This document shows, piece by piece, positions 1-7,950 of a stretch of DNA of 12,741 nucleotides. Numbering within the stretch: position 1 is the first letter of the stretch; each line of letters starts with the position of its first letter. A program made the position numbers and the translations under genes. The notes beneath the pieces are model-generated. The model was not told the DNA's origin. It made no database searches and was given only the letters and a program-made list of their open reading frames with translations. Origin of the DNA: Bacteroidales bacterium UBA2861 (GTDB taxonomy: Bacteria > Bacteroidota > Bacteroidia > Bacteroidales > UBA932). The DNA is taken from the NCBI GenBank assembly GCA_002350615.1, contig DEFD01000023.1, positions 11,968 to 24,708 on the forward strand, given 5' to 3'.

Positions 1-898
1 TTTCCACCGGACGGGTCTTTACCTTCAGACCGATCTTCTTGAATTCTTTCTCGAGAATATCGTTGAACAGCACAGCCTTGCTGATTTTGCCCAGCTCCGG
101 ATGTCCGTGTTCGTCATAAGTCATGGAAACGCCTGCGTTCTTGATCTCCTGGGGATCGAGGTCATGGAAAACACCTTCCGCAACCACCACGGTGCCGTAG
201 GGAATGCCCAGAAGCTTGCGCTTGATTATAGTAGAAAGGGCGAGCTTGACGATCTTGTCCAGGGAAATGCCTGTCTTGTTGAACATCTCGGGGATGATTG
301 TCATAGGGCAGTGGGTTGCTTCGCCGATACCGAGGGCGAGGTGTCCTGCGCTGCGTCCCATTGCGCTTATAAGAAGCCAGTTGCCTGAAGTGCGTGCATC
401 TTCATAAACGGTCCTTGCAAGATGGGCGCCCTCGTTCTTCGCGGAATTGAATCCGAAAGTGGGAGTATTGTCCGGAAGAGGAAGGTCGTTGTCTATGGTC
501 TTGGGAACGTGGATGTTGGCGATGGCGTATTTCTTGGCTTCGAGGAATTTTGCGATACGGTTCGCGGTGGAAGCCGTGTCGTCGCCGCCTACGGTGACCA
601 GAAGCTTTATGTTGTTGTCCTTGAAAAGGCCGAGGTTGAAGTTCTTTTCAAAATCTTCGTCTGTGGGTTTGAACCTGCTCATCTGCAGATAGGATCCGCC
701 CCTGTTGAAATAGGCGTCCGCCTTGAAGAAATCGATGTCCTCGATACGGGGGTTCTTGCTGAAAAGGCCGCTGTAACCGCCATGAAGGCCGATTACACGG
801 TATCCGTTGGAAAGGAAAGTCTTGGCAACGGAGAAAACGACGGAATTCATGCCCGGAGCCGGACCGCCGCCGCAAAGGATGATGATAGAGTCTTTCAT
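1..898 (-). CDS. pfp: Diphosphate-dependent phosphofructokinase (PPi-PFK type), 3' end outside window
   Basis: The first 299 residues are visible and the rest lies beyond the left edge. The family interconverts fructose-6-phosphate and fructose-1,6-bisphosphate in the cytosol. Seen: a glycine-rich N-terminal loop GGGPAPGMN (residues 10-18), VTVGGDDT (101-108), PKTIDND (132-138), MGRSAGH (180-186) and PE (203-204). In ATP-dependent enzymes the second motif is GGDG and the third is PGTIDND. Asp107 in GGDD and Lys133 in PKTIDND are the established marks of pyrophosphate users, where Asp blocks the ATP alpha-phosphate and Lys contacts PPi. The inferred enzyme is therefore reversible and PPi-linked. 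The start is the ATG at 898-896. It has no Shine-Dalgarno sequence and lies downstream of a TTTG/TAAATTCG promoter. The gene is divergent from ligA. Family assignment is very sure. The PPi donor is inferred from residues only. Confidence 0.93.
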   Translation of the reverse strand, partial: MKDSIIILCGGGPAPGMNSVVFSVAKTFLSNGYRVIGLHGGYSGLFSKNPRIEDIDFFKADAYFNRGGSYLQMSRFKPTDEDFEKNFNLGLFKDNNIKLLVTVGGDDTASTANRIAKFLEAKKYAIANIHVPKTIDNDLPLPDNTPTFGFNSAKNEGAHLARTVYEDARTSGNWLLISAMGRSAGHLALGIGEATHCPMTIIPEMFNKTGISLDKIVKLALSTIIKRKLLGIPYGTVVVAEGVFHDLDPQEIKNAGVSMTYDEHGHPELGKISKAVLFNDILEKEFKKIGLKVKTRPVE

Positions 899-904
899 AT
901 TCTG

Positions 905-916
905 AAACAATTGTTT
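905..916. repeat. 12-bp perfect palindrome in the pfp leader, possible operator
   Basis: AAACAATTGTTT is a perfect 12-bp palindrome lying between the predicted pfp transcription start and its start codon. It is flanked by two direct copies of TTCTGAAA (900-907 and 916-923), 16 bp apart. The position just downstream of initiation would suit a roadblock-type repressor site, but AT-rich palindromes also arise by chance and no regulator is known here. Confidence 0.3.
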
Positions 917-930
917 TCTGAAAACGATGG

Positions 931-961
931 CGAATTTACAACAAATCCATGGAATAGCAAA
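931..961 (-). promoter_or_regulatory. Predicted Bacteroidetes-type promoter for the phosphofructokinase gene
   Basis: Read on the minus strand, a -33 box TTTG (961-958) is followed after 19 nt by TAAATTCG (938-931), one mismatch from the -7 consensus TAnnTTTG of the Bacteroidetes primary sigma factor. Initiation would fall near 924-926, giving a leader of about 27 nt before the ATG at 898. The spacing matches the usual 19-21 nt. This is a pattern match, not a mapped start. Confidence 0.6.
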
Positions 962-971
962 GCCTTTGTAC

Positions 972-1003
972 CTTGGCATTTTTAAGGAAATAATGTATCT
1001 TTG
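972..1003 (+). promoter_or_regulatory. Predicted Bacteroidetes-type promoter for the ligA-ispG operon
   Basis: TATCTTTG (996-1003) matches the -7 consensus TAnnTTTG exactly. CTTG (972-975) sits 20 nt upstream and matches three of four bases of the -33 TTTG. Initiation would fall near 1008-1010, about 32 nt before the ligA ATG at 1041. Its -33 box is only 10 bp from the -33 box of the divergent pfp promoter (958-961), so the two polymerase footprints should overlap. Confidence 0.68.
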
Positions 1004-1008
1004 CAGTT

Positions 1009-1035
1009 TACGTGCGTATACGCGTGCGCATGCAC
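1009..1035. other. 27-bp strictly alternating purine-pyrimidine tract (Z-DNA-prone) in the ligA leader
   Basis: Every base from t1009 to c1035 alternates pyrimidine and purine, mostly as CG, TG and TA steps, a composition known to favour left-handed Z-DNA under negative supercoiling. It includes the 10-bp palindrome GCGTATACGC (1014-1023). As RNA it can form a 6-bp stem, 1012-1017 with 1030-1035. It begins at the predicted transcription start and ends 5 bp before the ligA start codon. The alternation is directly visible; any function is inference. Confidence 0.75.
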
Positions 1036-1040
1036 CCAAG

Positions 1041-3101
1041 ATGGACAAGGAACAGGCAAAAAACAGAATCGATTTTCTCAGGGCTTCCCTGAGGGAGAAC
1101 TCGCGTCTTTACTATGTGGAGAACGCACCTGTGATTTCGGACTACGAATTCGACATGCAGATGCATGAACTCGAATCTCTTGAGGCCGAGTACCCACAGT
1201 TCGACAGTGAAGACTCCCCCACCCATAAGGTTGGAAGCGATCTTGAAAAGGGTTTCGTGCAAAGGCCCCACCGTTACCCGATGCTTTCCCTCGCCAACAC
1301 CTATTCCATCGAGGAAGTCGAAGAATTCGCCGCAAGGGCCGAAAAAAGCCTTGAGAAAGGTTTTACATACAGTTGCGAACTCAAATTCGACGGCACCGCC
1401 ATCTGCCTGAGCTACAGGAACGGAATGCTTGTCCAGGCCCTTACACGGGGCGATGGCGTCGTAGGAGACGATGTCACGGCAAATGCCCGCCGCATCTCGA
1501 ACATCCCTCTCAGGCTCCATGGCGACTACCCTGCCGAATTCGAAATCAGGGGCGAGGTCCTCATGCCCTATGAAGCTTTCGACAATCTCAACCGTGAGCG
1601 CGAGGAACAGGAGGAAGCACCGTTCGCAAATCCCAGAAACGCCGCGTCCGGTTCGCTGAAACTGATAGATCCTCAGGAAGTATCCCATCGCGGTCTGTGG
1701 TGCACGCTGTATCACATCCCCGCCCAGAGCCTCAGCTTCAGTTCACATGATGAAGCTCTCAATGCAGCAGCGTCCTGGGGGCTTCCGGTTTCAAGCGACA
1801 GGCGCATCTGCCACAACATCTCGGAGATCCGGGAATACATAGATTATTGGGACGTCCAACGCAAGTTCCTGCCCTATGCCACTGACGGCATCGTTATCAA
1901 AATCAATGAAATGGAATACCAGAGGGCCCTTGGATACACGTCCAAGTCGCCCAGGTGGGCGGTTGCGTACAAGTTCAAGGCGGAGCAGGCATGCACGCCT
2001 ATCCTCTCGATAGACTATCAGGTGGGCCGTACCGGTGCGGTTACCCCCGTAGCCAACCTGGAACCGGTGCAGCTTTCCGGAACGGTGGTCAAGAGGGCAA
2101 CTCTTGTTAATGCGGACCAGATGGAGATGCTCGACATTCACGAGGGCGACTGGGTATATGTGGAAAAAGGCGGCGAAATAATACCGAAGATAACGGGCGT
2201 GGAGGAATCCAAACGTGCCCCGGGAGCCGTGAAGCCATCTTTTCCCGCCGTCTGTCCCGACTGCGGCACCCCTCTCGTCAGGGCTGAAGACGAAGCCAAG
2301 TGGTTCTGTCCGAACAAAGACGGCTGCCCTATGCAGATCAAGGGAGAACTCCTTCATTTCATGAGCCGCAAGGCGATGAACATCCTTGCCGGCGAGATGA
2401 CAGTGGAGCAGCTCTACAATCTCGGTCTCGCCAGAACTCCGGCCGACCTCTACGATCTTTCGGTAAACCAGCTTCTCTGTCTGGAAGGATGGAAAGAGCG
2501 TTCGGCAATGCGTTTCCGCAAAAGCCTCGAGGAATCCCGCTCCGTCTCCTTCGAAAGGGTCCTCTTCGCTCTCGGAATCCGTTTTGTCGGCGAAACCACC
2601 GCAAAGGAGCTCGCCGCGCATTTCGGCAATATAGACGCCCTTGAGGCCGCCGACCTGCAGAGCCTGCTTGAAGTTCCGGACATCGGCGAAGTGATCGCCG
2701 AAAGCGTCTATTCATACTTCCGCAATCCGGAGCATCTTGCCCAGATAGAAAGGCTAAAGGCCGCCGGACTGCAATTCAGCTCTTCTTCGACAGGGGCTGC
2801 CGTTTCCGATGCGCTTGCCGGTATGAGTATCGTAGTCTCAGGCACTTTCAGCGTATCCAGGGATGAAATCAAAGCTATGATATCCGCCAACGGCGGCAAG
2901 AACAGCGGCAGTGTCAGTGCCAAGACCTCTTTCCTTCTCGCAGGAGAAAAGCCCGGGCCTGAAAAACTGCGGAAATGCGAATCCCTCGGAGTCCGGATAA
3001 TCGGCGAAGAAGAATTCCGCAGCATGCTTCCGGCAGCGTCCGGAACCTTGGCAGAAACAGCCGTGAAAGATACTGAACCTCAGCAACTAACCCTATTCTG
3101 A
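1041..3101 (+). CDS. ligA: NAD-dependent DNA ligase LigA
   Basis: This enzyme of 686 aa seals nicks between Okazaki fragments and in repair, using NAD+ as adenylate donor. Domains in order: Ia NAD-binding region with DYEFDMQMHEL (about 34-44); adenylation domain with nucleophile Lys115 in CELKFDG and DGIVIK (about 282-287); OB fold (about 316-400); a four-Cys zinc finger at C405, C408, C423 and C429; helix-hairpin-helix repeats (about 505-572); and a C-terminal BRCT domain (about 593-670) starting at AGMSIVVSGTF. All catalytic residues expected are present. Length fits the family (about 670 aa). An in-frame ATG at 927 would add 38 residues, but that stretch spans the promoter -7 box and has no ligase similarity, so I chose ATG 1041, whose protein begins MDKEQAKNRI. 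It is the first gene of a six-gene plus-strand run. Next gene starts 1 nt after the stop. Confidence 0.98.
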   Translation: MDKEQAKNRIDFLRASLRENSRLYYVENAPVISDYEFDMQMHELESLEAEYPQFDSEDSPTHKVGSDLEKGFVQRPHRYPMLSLANTYSIEEVEEFAARAEKSLEKGFTYSCELKFDGTAICLSYRNGMLVQALTRGDGVVGDDVTANARRISNIPLRLHGDYPAEFEIRGEVLMPYEAFDNLNREREEQEEAPFANPRNAASGSLKLIDPQEVSHRGLWCTLYHIPAQSLSFSSHDEALNAAASWGLPVSSDRRICHNISEIREYIDYWDVQRKFLPYATDGIVIKINEMEYQRALGYTSKSPRWAVAYKFKAEQACTPILSIDYQVGRTGAVTPVANLEPVQLSGTVVKRATLVNADQMEMLDIHEGDWVYVEKGGEIIPKITGVEESKRAPGAVKPSFPAVCPDCGTPLVRAEDEAKWFCPNKDGCPMQIKGELLHFMSRKAMNILAGEMTVEQLYNLGLARTPADLYDLSVNQLLCLEGWKERSAMRFRKSLEESRSVSFERVLFALGIRFVGETTAKELAAHFGNIDALEAADLQSLLEVPDIGEVIAESVYSYFRNPEHLAQIERLKAAGLQFSSSSTGAAVSDALAGMSIVVSGTFSVSRDEIKAMISANGGKNSGSVSAKTSFLLAGEKPGPEKLRKCESLGVRIIGEEEFRSMLPAASGTLAETAVKDTEPQQLTLF

Positions 3102-3102
3102 T

Positions 3103-4038
3103 ATGCAGCACGGCTGGAACGATATAAAGGAAATTCTCTTCACGAACAAAATATGGGACCTCAAACTTGATGAGATTCCTTCCAAGGCGTGGAAACGCTT
3201 CGTACATTTCGTGCAGATAGTCAGGAGCACCGTTGACACCTTCGCCGAGAACAGGATGGGATTCCAGTGCGTCGCGCTGAGCTATTTCGTCACGCTCGCC
3301 TGCATCCCCTTCGTCGCCCTGGTGTTCTTCGTTTCCAACGGGCTCCGAATCTCCGACGAGGTCACAGAGCTTCTCCGGGCAGTTATTCCGGACAACGCGG
3401 ACCTTCTCAACATTGCCGTGGACAAGGCGCAGAACATAATCGCGGCAGCGCACTCCGGGCCGGTGGGAGTAGTATCCGCCCTGTTGTTCATCTGGACCAT
3501 TATCTGGTTGATGTTCCAGGTGGAAAGGGTCTTCAACAATGTCTGGGGCGTACGCAAGATTCCCCGCAACATCCTCGCCCGTTTCGGTTTCTATCTGGGA
3601 TTCCTGCTGCTGAGCCCTTTCATAGTCATCATATTCAGTTACGGTATCGTGCTGTATTCCAATGCTACAAGCCTCATAGGATGGAACCTCGGCAATTTCG
3701 CCATGTTGTCCAAATTCCTCGGCTGGCTCATTTTCTACGGCATTACGGCTTTTACCCTTTCGGCGATGTACAAGTATATCCCCTCGCCCAAGGTCAAATA
3801 CAAATTCGCACTTCAGGCTGCCCTGTTCTCTGCGGCGGCTTTCGTGATATTCCAATATCTTTACCTGGAGACGCAGGTCTTCGTGAACCGTCTGAATGCG
3901 GTTTACGGAGTCATCGCGGCTATCCCTCTCTTCCTTATCTGGCTGAATTTCAGCTGGCAGATAGTGATGTACGGGGCCGAACTCACCTATAGCCTTCAGT
4001 TAGTCAATCAAGCCAATGAGTCTGAGCAGCAAGTTTAA
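3103..4038 (+). CDS. YihY/BrkB-family integral membrane protein
   Basis: A 311-residue inner-membrane protein of the YihY (Virul_fac_BrkB) family. About six hydrophobic segments are visible, near residues 57-78, 119-138, 161-186, 203-222, 236-252 and 268-292. Family hallmarks are ALSYFVTLACIPF (58-70), WLMFQVERVFNNVWG (135-149) and the C-terminal VYGVIAAIPLFLIWLNFSWQ (267-286) followed by MYGAEL. The N-terminal 50 residues are cytoplasmic-looking and charged. The molecular function of the family is not established. Old annotations call members ribonuclease BN, which is an error, since RNase BN activity belongs to a different gene. The start codon follows the ligA stop by 1 nt, so it is probably translated by coupling. 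The 3' end overlaps the next gene by 23 nt in another frame. Confidence 0.92.
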   Translation: MQHGWNDIKEILFTNKIWDLKLDEIPSKAWKRFVHFVQIVRSTVDTFAENRMGFQCVALSYFVTLACIPFVALVFFVSNGLRISDEVTELLRAVIPDNADLLNIAVDKAQNIIAAAHSGPVGVVSALLFIWTIIWLMFQVERVFNNVWGVRKIPRNILARFGFYLGFLLLSPFIVIIFSYGIVLYSNATSLIGWNLGNFAMLSKFLGWLIFYGITAFTLSAMYKYIPSPKVKYKFALQAALFSAAAFVIFQYLYLETQVFVNRLNAVYGVIAAIPLFLIWLNFSWQIVMYGAELTYSLQLVNQANESEQQV

Positions 4039-6166
4039 TATCAAGGATTACAATCTTATCAAGCGCGAAGCTGAATCCCTGCTGGCCCTTGCCAAAGGCA
4101 GATGCCGTACGGAAGAAGAGTTTTCCGTCGTATGCAAGGCGCTTGATTTCGCCAAAGAAGCGCACAAGAATGTCCGGCGCCGTTCCGGCGAGCCCTATAT
4201 CCTTCATCCCATCGCGGTAGCCAAGATAGTCATTTCCGACATTGGTCTCGGATATAAATCCATCACCACCGCCTTGCTCCATGACGTCGTAGAAGATACG
4301 CCGTACACGGTGGAAGACATCAGGATCCTTTTCGGGGACAAGGTGGCGCTCCTTGTGGACGGCCTGACGAAAATCAAGACTGTACTGGACAACGAAGACC
4401 GGAAAAATTCGGTCATGGGCTATTCCGAAAGCATCCAGGCGGAGAATCTGAAACGCATACTGCTTACCCTGAACGACGATGTCCGCGTGGTCCTCATCAA
4501 ACTGGCCGACCGTCTTCACAACTGCAGGACCATCGAGTTCATGCCGGAGCACAAGCGGGACAAGATTCTGAGCGAAACCATGTTCATCTTCATTCCCCTC
4601 GCCCATCGCCTGGGCCTTTACGGAGTGAAATCCGAGATGGAAAATATATGGCTCCGCTACAAGGAGCCAGACGCCTATCGGGAGATTTCTGAACGCATCA
4701 AAGGCAACGTGGCGATCAGGGACAAGGAAATCGATGAGTTTATCGCCCCCATAAGCGGTGCCCTGAAACAGGGGGACATTGCGTTCGAGATCAAGAAAAG
4801 AATCAAGACGCCCTATTCCATTTGGTTCAAGATGCGCACTAAGAACGTCCCGTTCGAGCAGATATACGACCTGTATGCCGTGCGTATCATATTCGATCCC
4901 CAGTCCAGCGACCCGGAAACGGAACGCCGACAGGCTTATATGATATACGCCACCCTTACTGGACTATACAGGGCCCAGCAAAACCGCACCAGAGACTGGA
5001 TCAGCGCTCCGAAGAGCAACGGTTACGAGGCGCTCCACTGCACTCTCATGAGCCGTGCCGGCATCTGGATAGAAGTACAGATCCGTTCACGGCGCATGGA
5101 CGATATCGCGGAGAAAGGTATCGCAGCCCACTGGGCGTACAAGAATGACGGATATATTTCCGAGAACGACAGCGAAATGGACAAGTGGCTTGCGAAGGTG
5201 CAGGAAATACTTGACAGTTCCGATGTCAACTCCCTGGAGCTCCTGGATATCATCCATAAGGACCTGGTGACCACAGACATCGTCGTTTTCACTCCTAAGG
5301 GAGACCAGCGTTCCATCCAGGCCGGCGCCACGGTCCTGGATTTTGCATATCTGATACACAGCCACATCGGCAATCAGGCAATCGCGGCCAAGGTAAACAT
5401 GAAGCTGGTTCCTCTTTCCCACATCCTCAAGGGAGGAGACCAGGTGGAAATAATCACGGCCGGCAGCGGAAAGCCCAAAACCGAGTGGCTGCAGTTCCTT
5501 CAGACCCGTCATGCCAGGAATCTGGTTATAGAATATCTGAAGAACGACCGCGAGAAATATGAATCGCTCGGAGAGAGGGAATACCTCGATATCCTTGATT
5601 CCATGGGGATTGAAGACAGCCAGGACATCTTGAAAAAAGTGCTCCGCGAGAATCAGCTTAACGATAAGGGCGAATTCTTCTTCCGGCTGGGCATAGGTCT
5701 TATCGGAAGGGACAAATTCAATTTCCTTAAGCGCGAAAACTTCTCGGCTGACGGCAATTATATCCTGGCTGATTGCTGCAATCCTATCCCTGGGGATCCG
5801 ATTGTCGGCTTCCGTGGCGACGATGGCATGGTGATTGTCCATAAGAAGAGCTGCCCGGTTGCCGAAAGCCTTGCGAGCAAGCACGGAGAACTCGTGGTGA
5901 TCCCGGACCTCGGAGACGGCGGCAGGGAATTTACAGTCCGGATCTCCCTGCGTGGCATAGACCGCGTGGGGCTGCTTAACGAAATATCGCAGTATATTTC
6001 TTTTACGATGGGAATGAACATGGTTTCCCTGAGTCTTGGCAGCAAGGACGGAGTGTTTGAAGGATTTATAGAATTGCAGGTACACAACCGCAGGAACCTC
6101 GAGGACATGCTGGCCGGCCTGCAGAAAATCGACGGCATCCAGGATGTCGTAAGAACTGAGATTTGA
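4016..6166 (+). CDS. rel: Bifunctional (p)ppGpp synthetase/hydrolase, RelA/SpoT (Rel) family
   Basis: A full-length 716-aa RSH enzyme that makes and degrades the alarmone (p)ppGpp, controlling growth under starvation. HD hydrolase domain: His64 in ILHP, HD at 89-90 with ED at 93-94 (HDVVEDT), and Asp165 in KLADRLHN. All metal-site residues are present, so hydrolysis should work. Synthetase domain: KTPYSIWFKM (264-273), Asp285 in YDLYAVR, NGYEALH with Tyr337, and Glu353 in IEVQIR followed by GIAAHWAYK, so synthesis should also work. Then a TGS domain (about 405-465, beginning DIVVFTPKGD), a zinc-finger-like region with DCCNPIPGD, and a C-terminal ACT domain (about 640-716). The start at 4016 overlaps the YihY-family gene by 23 nt, has no Shine-Dalgarno sequence, and gives the N-terminal length normal for the family. 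The stop shares one base with the next start (TGATG). Confidence 0.97.
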   Translation: MSLSSKFNIKDYNLIKREAESLLALAKGRCRTEEEFSVVCKALDFAKEAHKNVRRRSGEPYILHPIAVAKIVISDIGLGYKSITTALLHDVVEDTPYTVEDIRILFGDKVALLVDGLTKIKTVLDNEDRKNSVMGYSESIQAENLKRILLTLNDDVRVVLIKLADRLHNCRTIEFMPEHKRDKILSETMFIFIPLAHRLGLYGVKSEMENIWLRYKEPDAYREISERIKGNVAIRDKEIDEFIAPISGALKQGDIAFEIKKRIKTPYSIWFKMRTKNVPFEQIYDLYAVRIIFDPQSSDPETERRQAYMIYATLTGLYRAQQNRTRDWISAPKSNGYEALHCTLMSRAGIWIEVQIRSRRMDDIAEKGIAAHWAYKNDGYISENDSEMDKWLAKVQEILDSSDVNSLELLDIIHKDLVTTDIVVFTPKGDQRSIQAGATVLDFAYLIHSHIGNQAIAAKVNMKLVPLSHILKGGDQVEIITAGSGKPKTEWLQFLQTRHARNLVIEYLKNDREKYESLGEREYLDILDSMGIEDSQDILKKVLRENQLNDKGEFFFRLGIGLIGRDKFNFLKRENFSADGNYILADCCNPIPGDPIVGFRGDDGMVIVHKKSCPVAESLASKHGELVVIPDLGDGGREFTVRISLRGIDRVGLLNEISQYISFTMGMNMVSLSLGSKDGVFEGFIELQVHNRRNLEDMLAGLQKIDGIQDVVRTEI

Positions 6167-7950
6167 TGAAAAGATTGATTCCCATATTGTTGTTGGTCAT
6201 CGCCATGCTGCCGGCGCTGCTGGCTCCGTCATGCGCGAATACCACCCAGGCTCCTACCGGAGGCCCGAAAGATACGATTCCGCCCCTCATCGTGGATATC
6301 AAGCCCCTGCCCGGGGCAGTGAACTTCCCTTTGGAAAAAGGGCGCATCGTATTCACTTTCAACGAGTACGTCAATCTGAAGAATCCCGCTTCGGTATATC
6401 TCTCCCCTCCCCAGTCAAAACGCCCCCAGGCGAAGATCAGCGGAAAGAACCTCGTAGTAAGTTTCGAGGAGGAACTCAGCCCCGGAACCACCTACACACT
6501 CAATCTCAACGACGCTATAGCCGACAACAACGAGGGGAACCTCTTCCCTGGCTTTACCTTTGTGTTTTCCACGGGTGAGAACATAGATTCCATGTTCATT
6601 ACAGGCACCGTGCTCGACTGCAGCACCCTTGATCCTGTAAAGGGAGCCACGGTGATGCTTTACAAGGATGCTTCCGATTCCGCCGTGTTCCTGAAGCGCC
6701 CGGTAGCGGCCGCAAAGACAGACGACTGGGGTTTCTTCGTGATTCCTTTCATCCAGGATACGCTGTACAGATTGTACGCGGTCCAGGATGCGGGAGGTGA
6801 CAATCTCTACAGTCCCGATGCGGACCGGATCGCCTTCATCGATTCCCTCATACAGCCGGTATGGAAAGTTGCAGACACCATCCCCGAATTGCTGAAGTAC
6901 GACATGAAGGACACTCTCGGATGCCGTGACAGAAGGGTTCAGCATGAACTTGTCATGTTCAGGGAGAATCCAAGCAAGCAAATGCTGAGCAATTCAGGCC
7001 GACCTGCAGAGAGAGCCGCCTTCGTGGCATTCAACGCCCATGACGCATGGATCGATTCCCTGTGGATTGCAGGCTATACTTCCGACAAGTTGATAAGTCA
7101 GTTCAACCTAGAGCAGGACAGCCTGCTGCTTTGGATAAACGACCGCCGGGTACCTCCCGACACGCTTCATCTTTTCGTGGCATACCGTAAGACTGACAGC
7201 CTCGGCAATGCAGTCCCCGACCTTGAGCATCTGCGTCTCACCGTGGACGGTGCCAAGAAAACATTCGGACGCAGCTCGAAACGGAATCTCAAGCATGAAG
7301 ACACGACCTGCGTATTCAAGCTCCAGGCGGATGCCGCCAAAGTGGAGCAGGAAGGCTTCATACTTGAATTCGAGTATCCTATAATAAGCCAGAAATTCGA
7401 TTCCCTCGATTTCCGTTATCTGAATCCCAAGCAGAAAGAATTCAAAGGGAAACTGAGCATAAGCAGGGACAGCCTGGACCTGAGACGTTATATCCTGAAG
7501 CCACAGGTGAAGATGCAGAGCGGATTCGAATACAGGATCAAGGTTCCGCACAGGGCTTTCCGCAATATCAACGGCCACTGGTCCGACAGCACTGAAGTCA
7601 AGGTATCCCTTCCCACCGACGAGGCTCTCAGCTCGCTCAGCGCCGTGATTTCAGGAGTGGAATCAAAATACATCGTGGAACTGCTCGATGAAAAAGGAAG
7701 CCAGACGCTCAGGAAGTATATAATTGAAGCGAACGCCACGCTGCAGTTCCCCTACCTCAAGGAAGGCAAGTACTGCATGCGTATCACCGAGGATATCAAC
7801 CGCAACTCCATAGTGGATACCGGAGACCTTCTTGCACGGAAACAGCCGGAACTCGTGAAGTTCGTGGATTTCTCCGGAAGCAAGTATATAGACATCCCCA
7901 AATCTTCAGAGATTGAACAGAATATAGATTTAGGCTTATTGTTCAGATGA
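6166..7950 (+). CDS. Ig-like (Big_5) domain lipoprotein with CarboxypepD_reg-like region
   Basis: A 594-aa predicted cell-envelope lipoprotein. The N-terminus has Lys-Arg, a hydrophobic stretch (residues 4-20) and a lipobox-like LLAPSC with the acylated Cys at 23, followed by NTTQAPTGGPKDTIPP, a linker typical of this Bacteroidetes family. A Big_5 Ig-like fold spans about 38-138 (IVFTFNEYV to FVFSTG). After it, MFITGTVLD to a TDDWGFF segment (about 143-210) looks like a carboxypeptidase-regulatory-like beta sandwich. The middle is beta-rich and unassigned. Near the C-terminus, YCMRITEDINRNSIVDTGD resembles a calcium-loop repeat. Substrate and role are unknown; structural or adhesive roles at the cell surface are only guesses. 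I took ATG 6166 over TTG 6163. The TGATG junction with rel suggests coupled translation, and the 3' end overlaps the barrel gene by ATGA. Confidence 0.87.
   Translation: MKRLIPILLLVIAMLPALLAPSCANTTQAPTGGPKDTIPPLIVDIKPLPGAVNFPLEKGRIVFTFNEYVNLKNPASVYLSPPQSKRPQAKISGKNLVVSFEEELSPGTTYTLNLNDAIADNNEGNLFPGFTFVFSTGENIDSMFITGTVLDCSTLDPVKGATVMLYKDASDSAVFLKRPVAAAKTDDWGFFVIPFIQDTLYRLYAVQDAGGDNLYSPDADRIAFIDSLIQPVWKVADTIPELLKYDMKDTLGCRDRRVQHELVMFRENPSKQMLSNSGRPAERAAFVAFNAHDAWIDSLWIAGYTSDKLISQFNLEQDSLLLWINDRRVPPDTLHLFVAYRKTDSLGNAVPDLEHLRLTVDGAKKTFGRSSKRNLKHEDTTCVFKLQADAAKVEQEGFILEFEYPIISQKFDSLDFRYLNPKQKEFKGKLSISRDSLDLRRYILKPQVKMQSGFEYRIKVPHRAFRNINGHWSDSTEVKVSLPTDEALSSLSAVISGVESKYIVELLDEKGSQTLRKYIIEANATLQFPYLKEGKYCMRITEDINRNSIVDTGDLLARKQPELVKFVDFSGSKYIDIPKSSEIEQNIDLGLLFR

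Noticed and set aside
422..985. 187-codon open frame on the plus strand
   Set aside because: Antisense to the phosphofructokinase gene, which encodes continuous family motifs on the other strand and runs off the left edge.
2914..3855. 313-codon open frame on the minus strand
   Set aside because: Antisense to the end of ligA and most of the YihY-family gene. Its product is rich in Glu, Arg and His with no domain, as expected from the complement of strongly biased codons.
3103..4038. Naming this gene ribonuclease BN
   Set aside because: The rbn label on YihY-family proteins is a historical misassignment. The sequence is an integral membrane protein with no nuclease motif.
5087..6085. 332-codon open frame on the minus strand
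   Set aside because: Entirely antisense to rel, whose synthetase, TGS and ACT domains are unmistakable. No recognisable motif in the antisense product.
6555..6562. TACCTTTG resembling a -7 promoter box inside the lipoprotein gene
   Set aside because: No TTTG or near match at 19-21 nt upstream, and it lies within a coding run with coupled genes.
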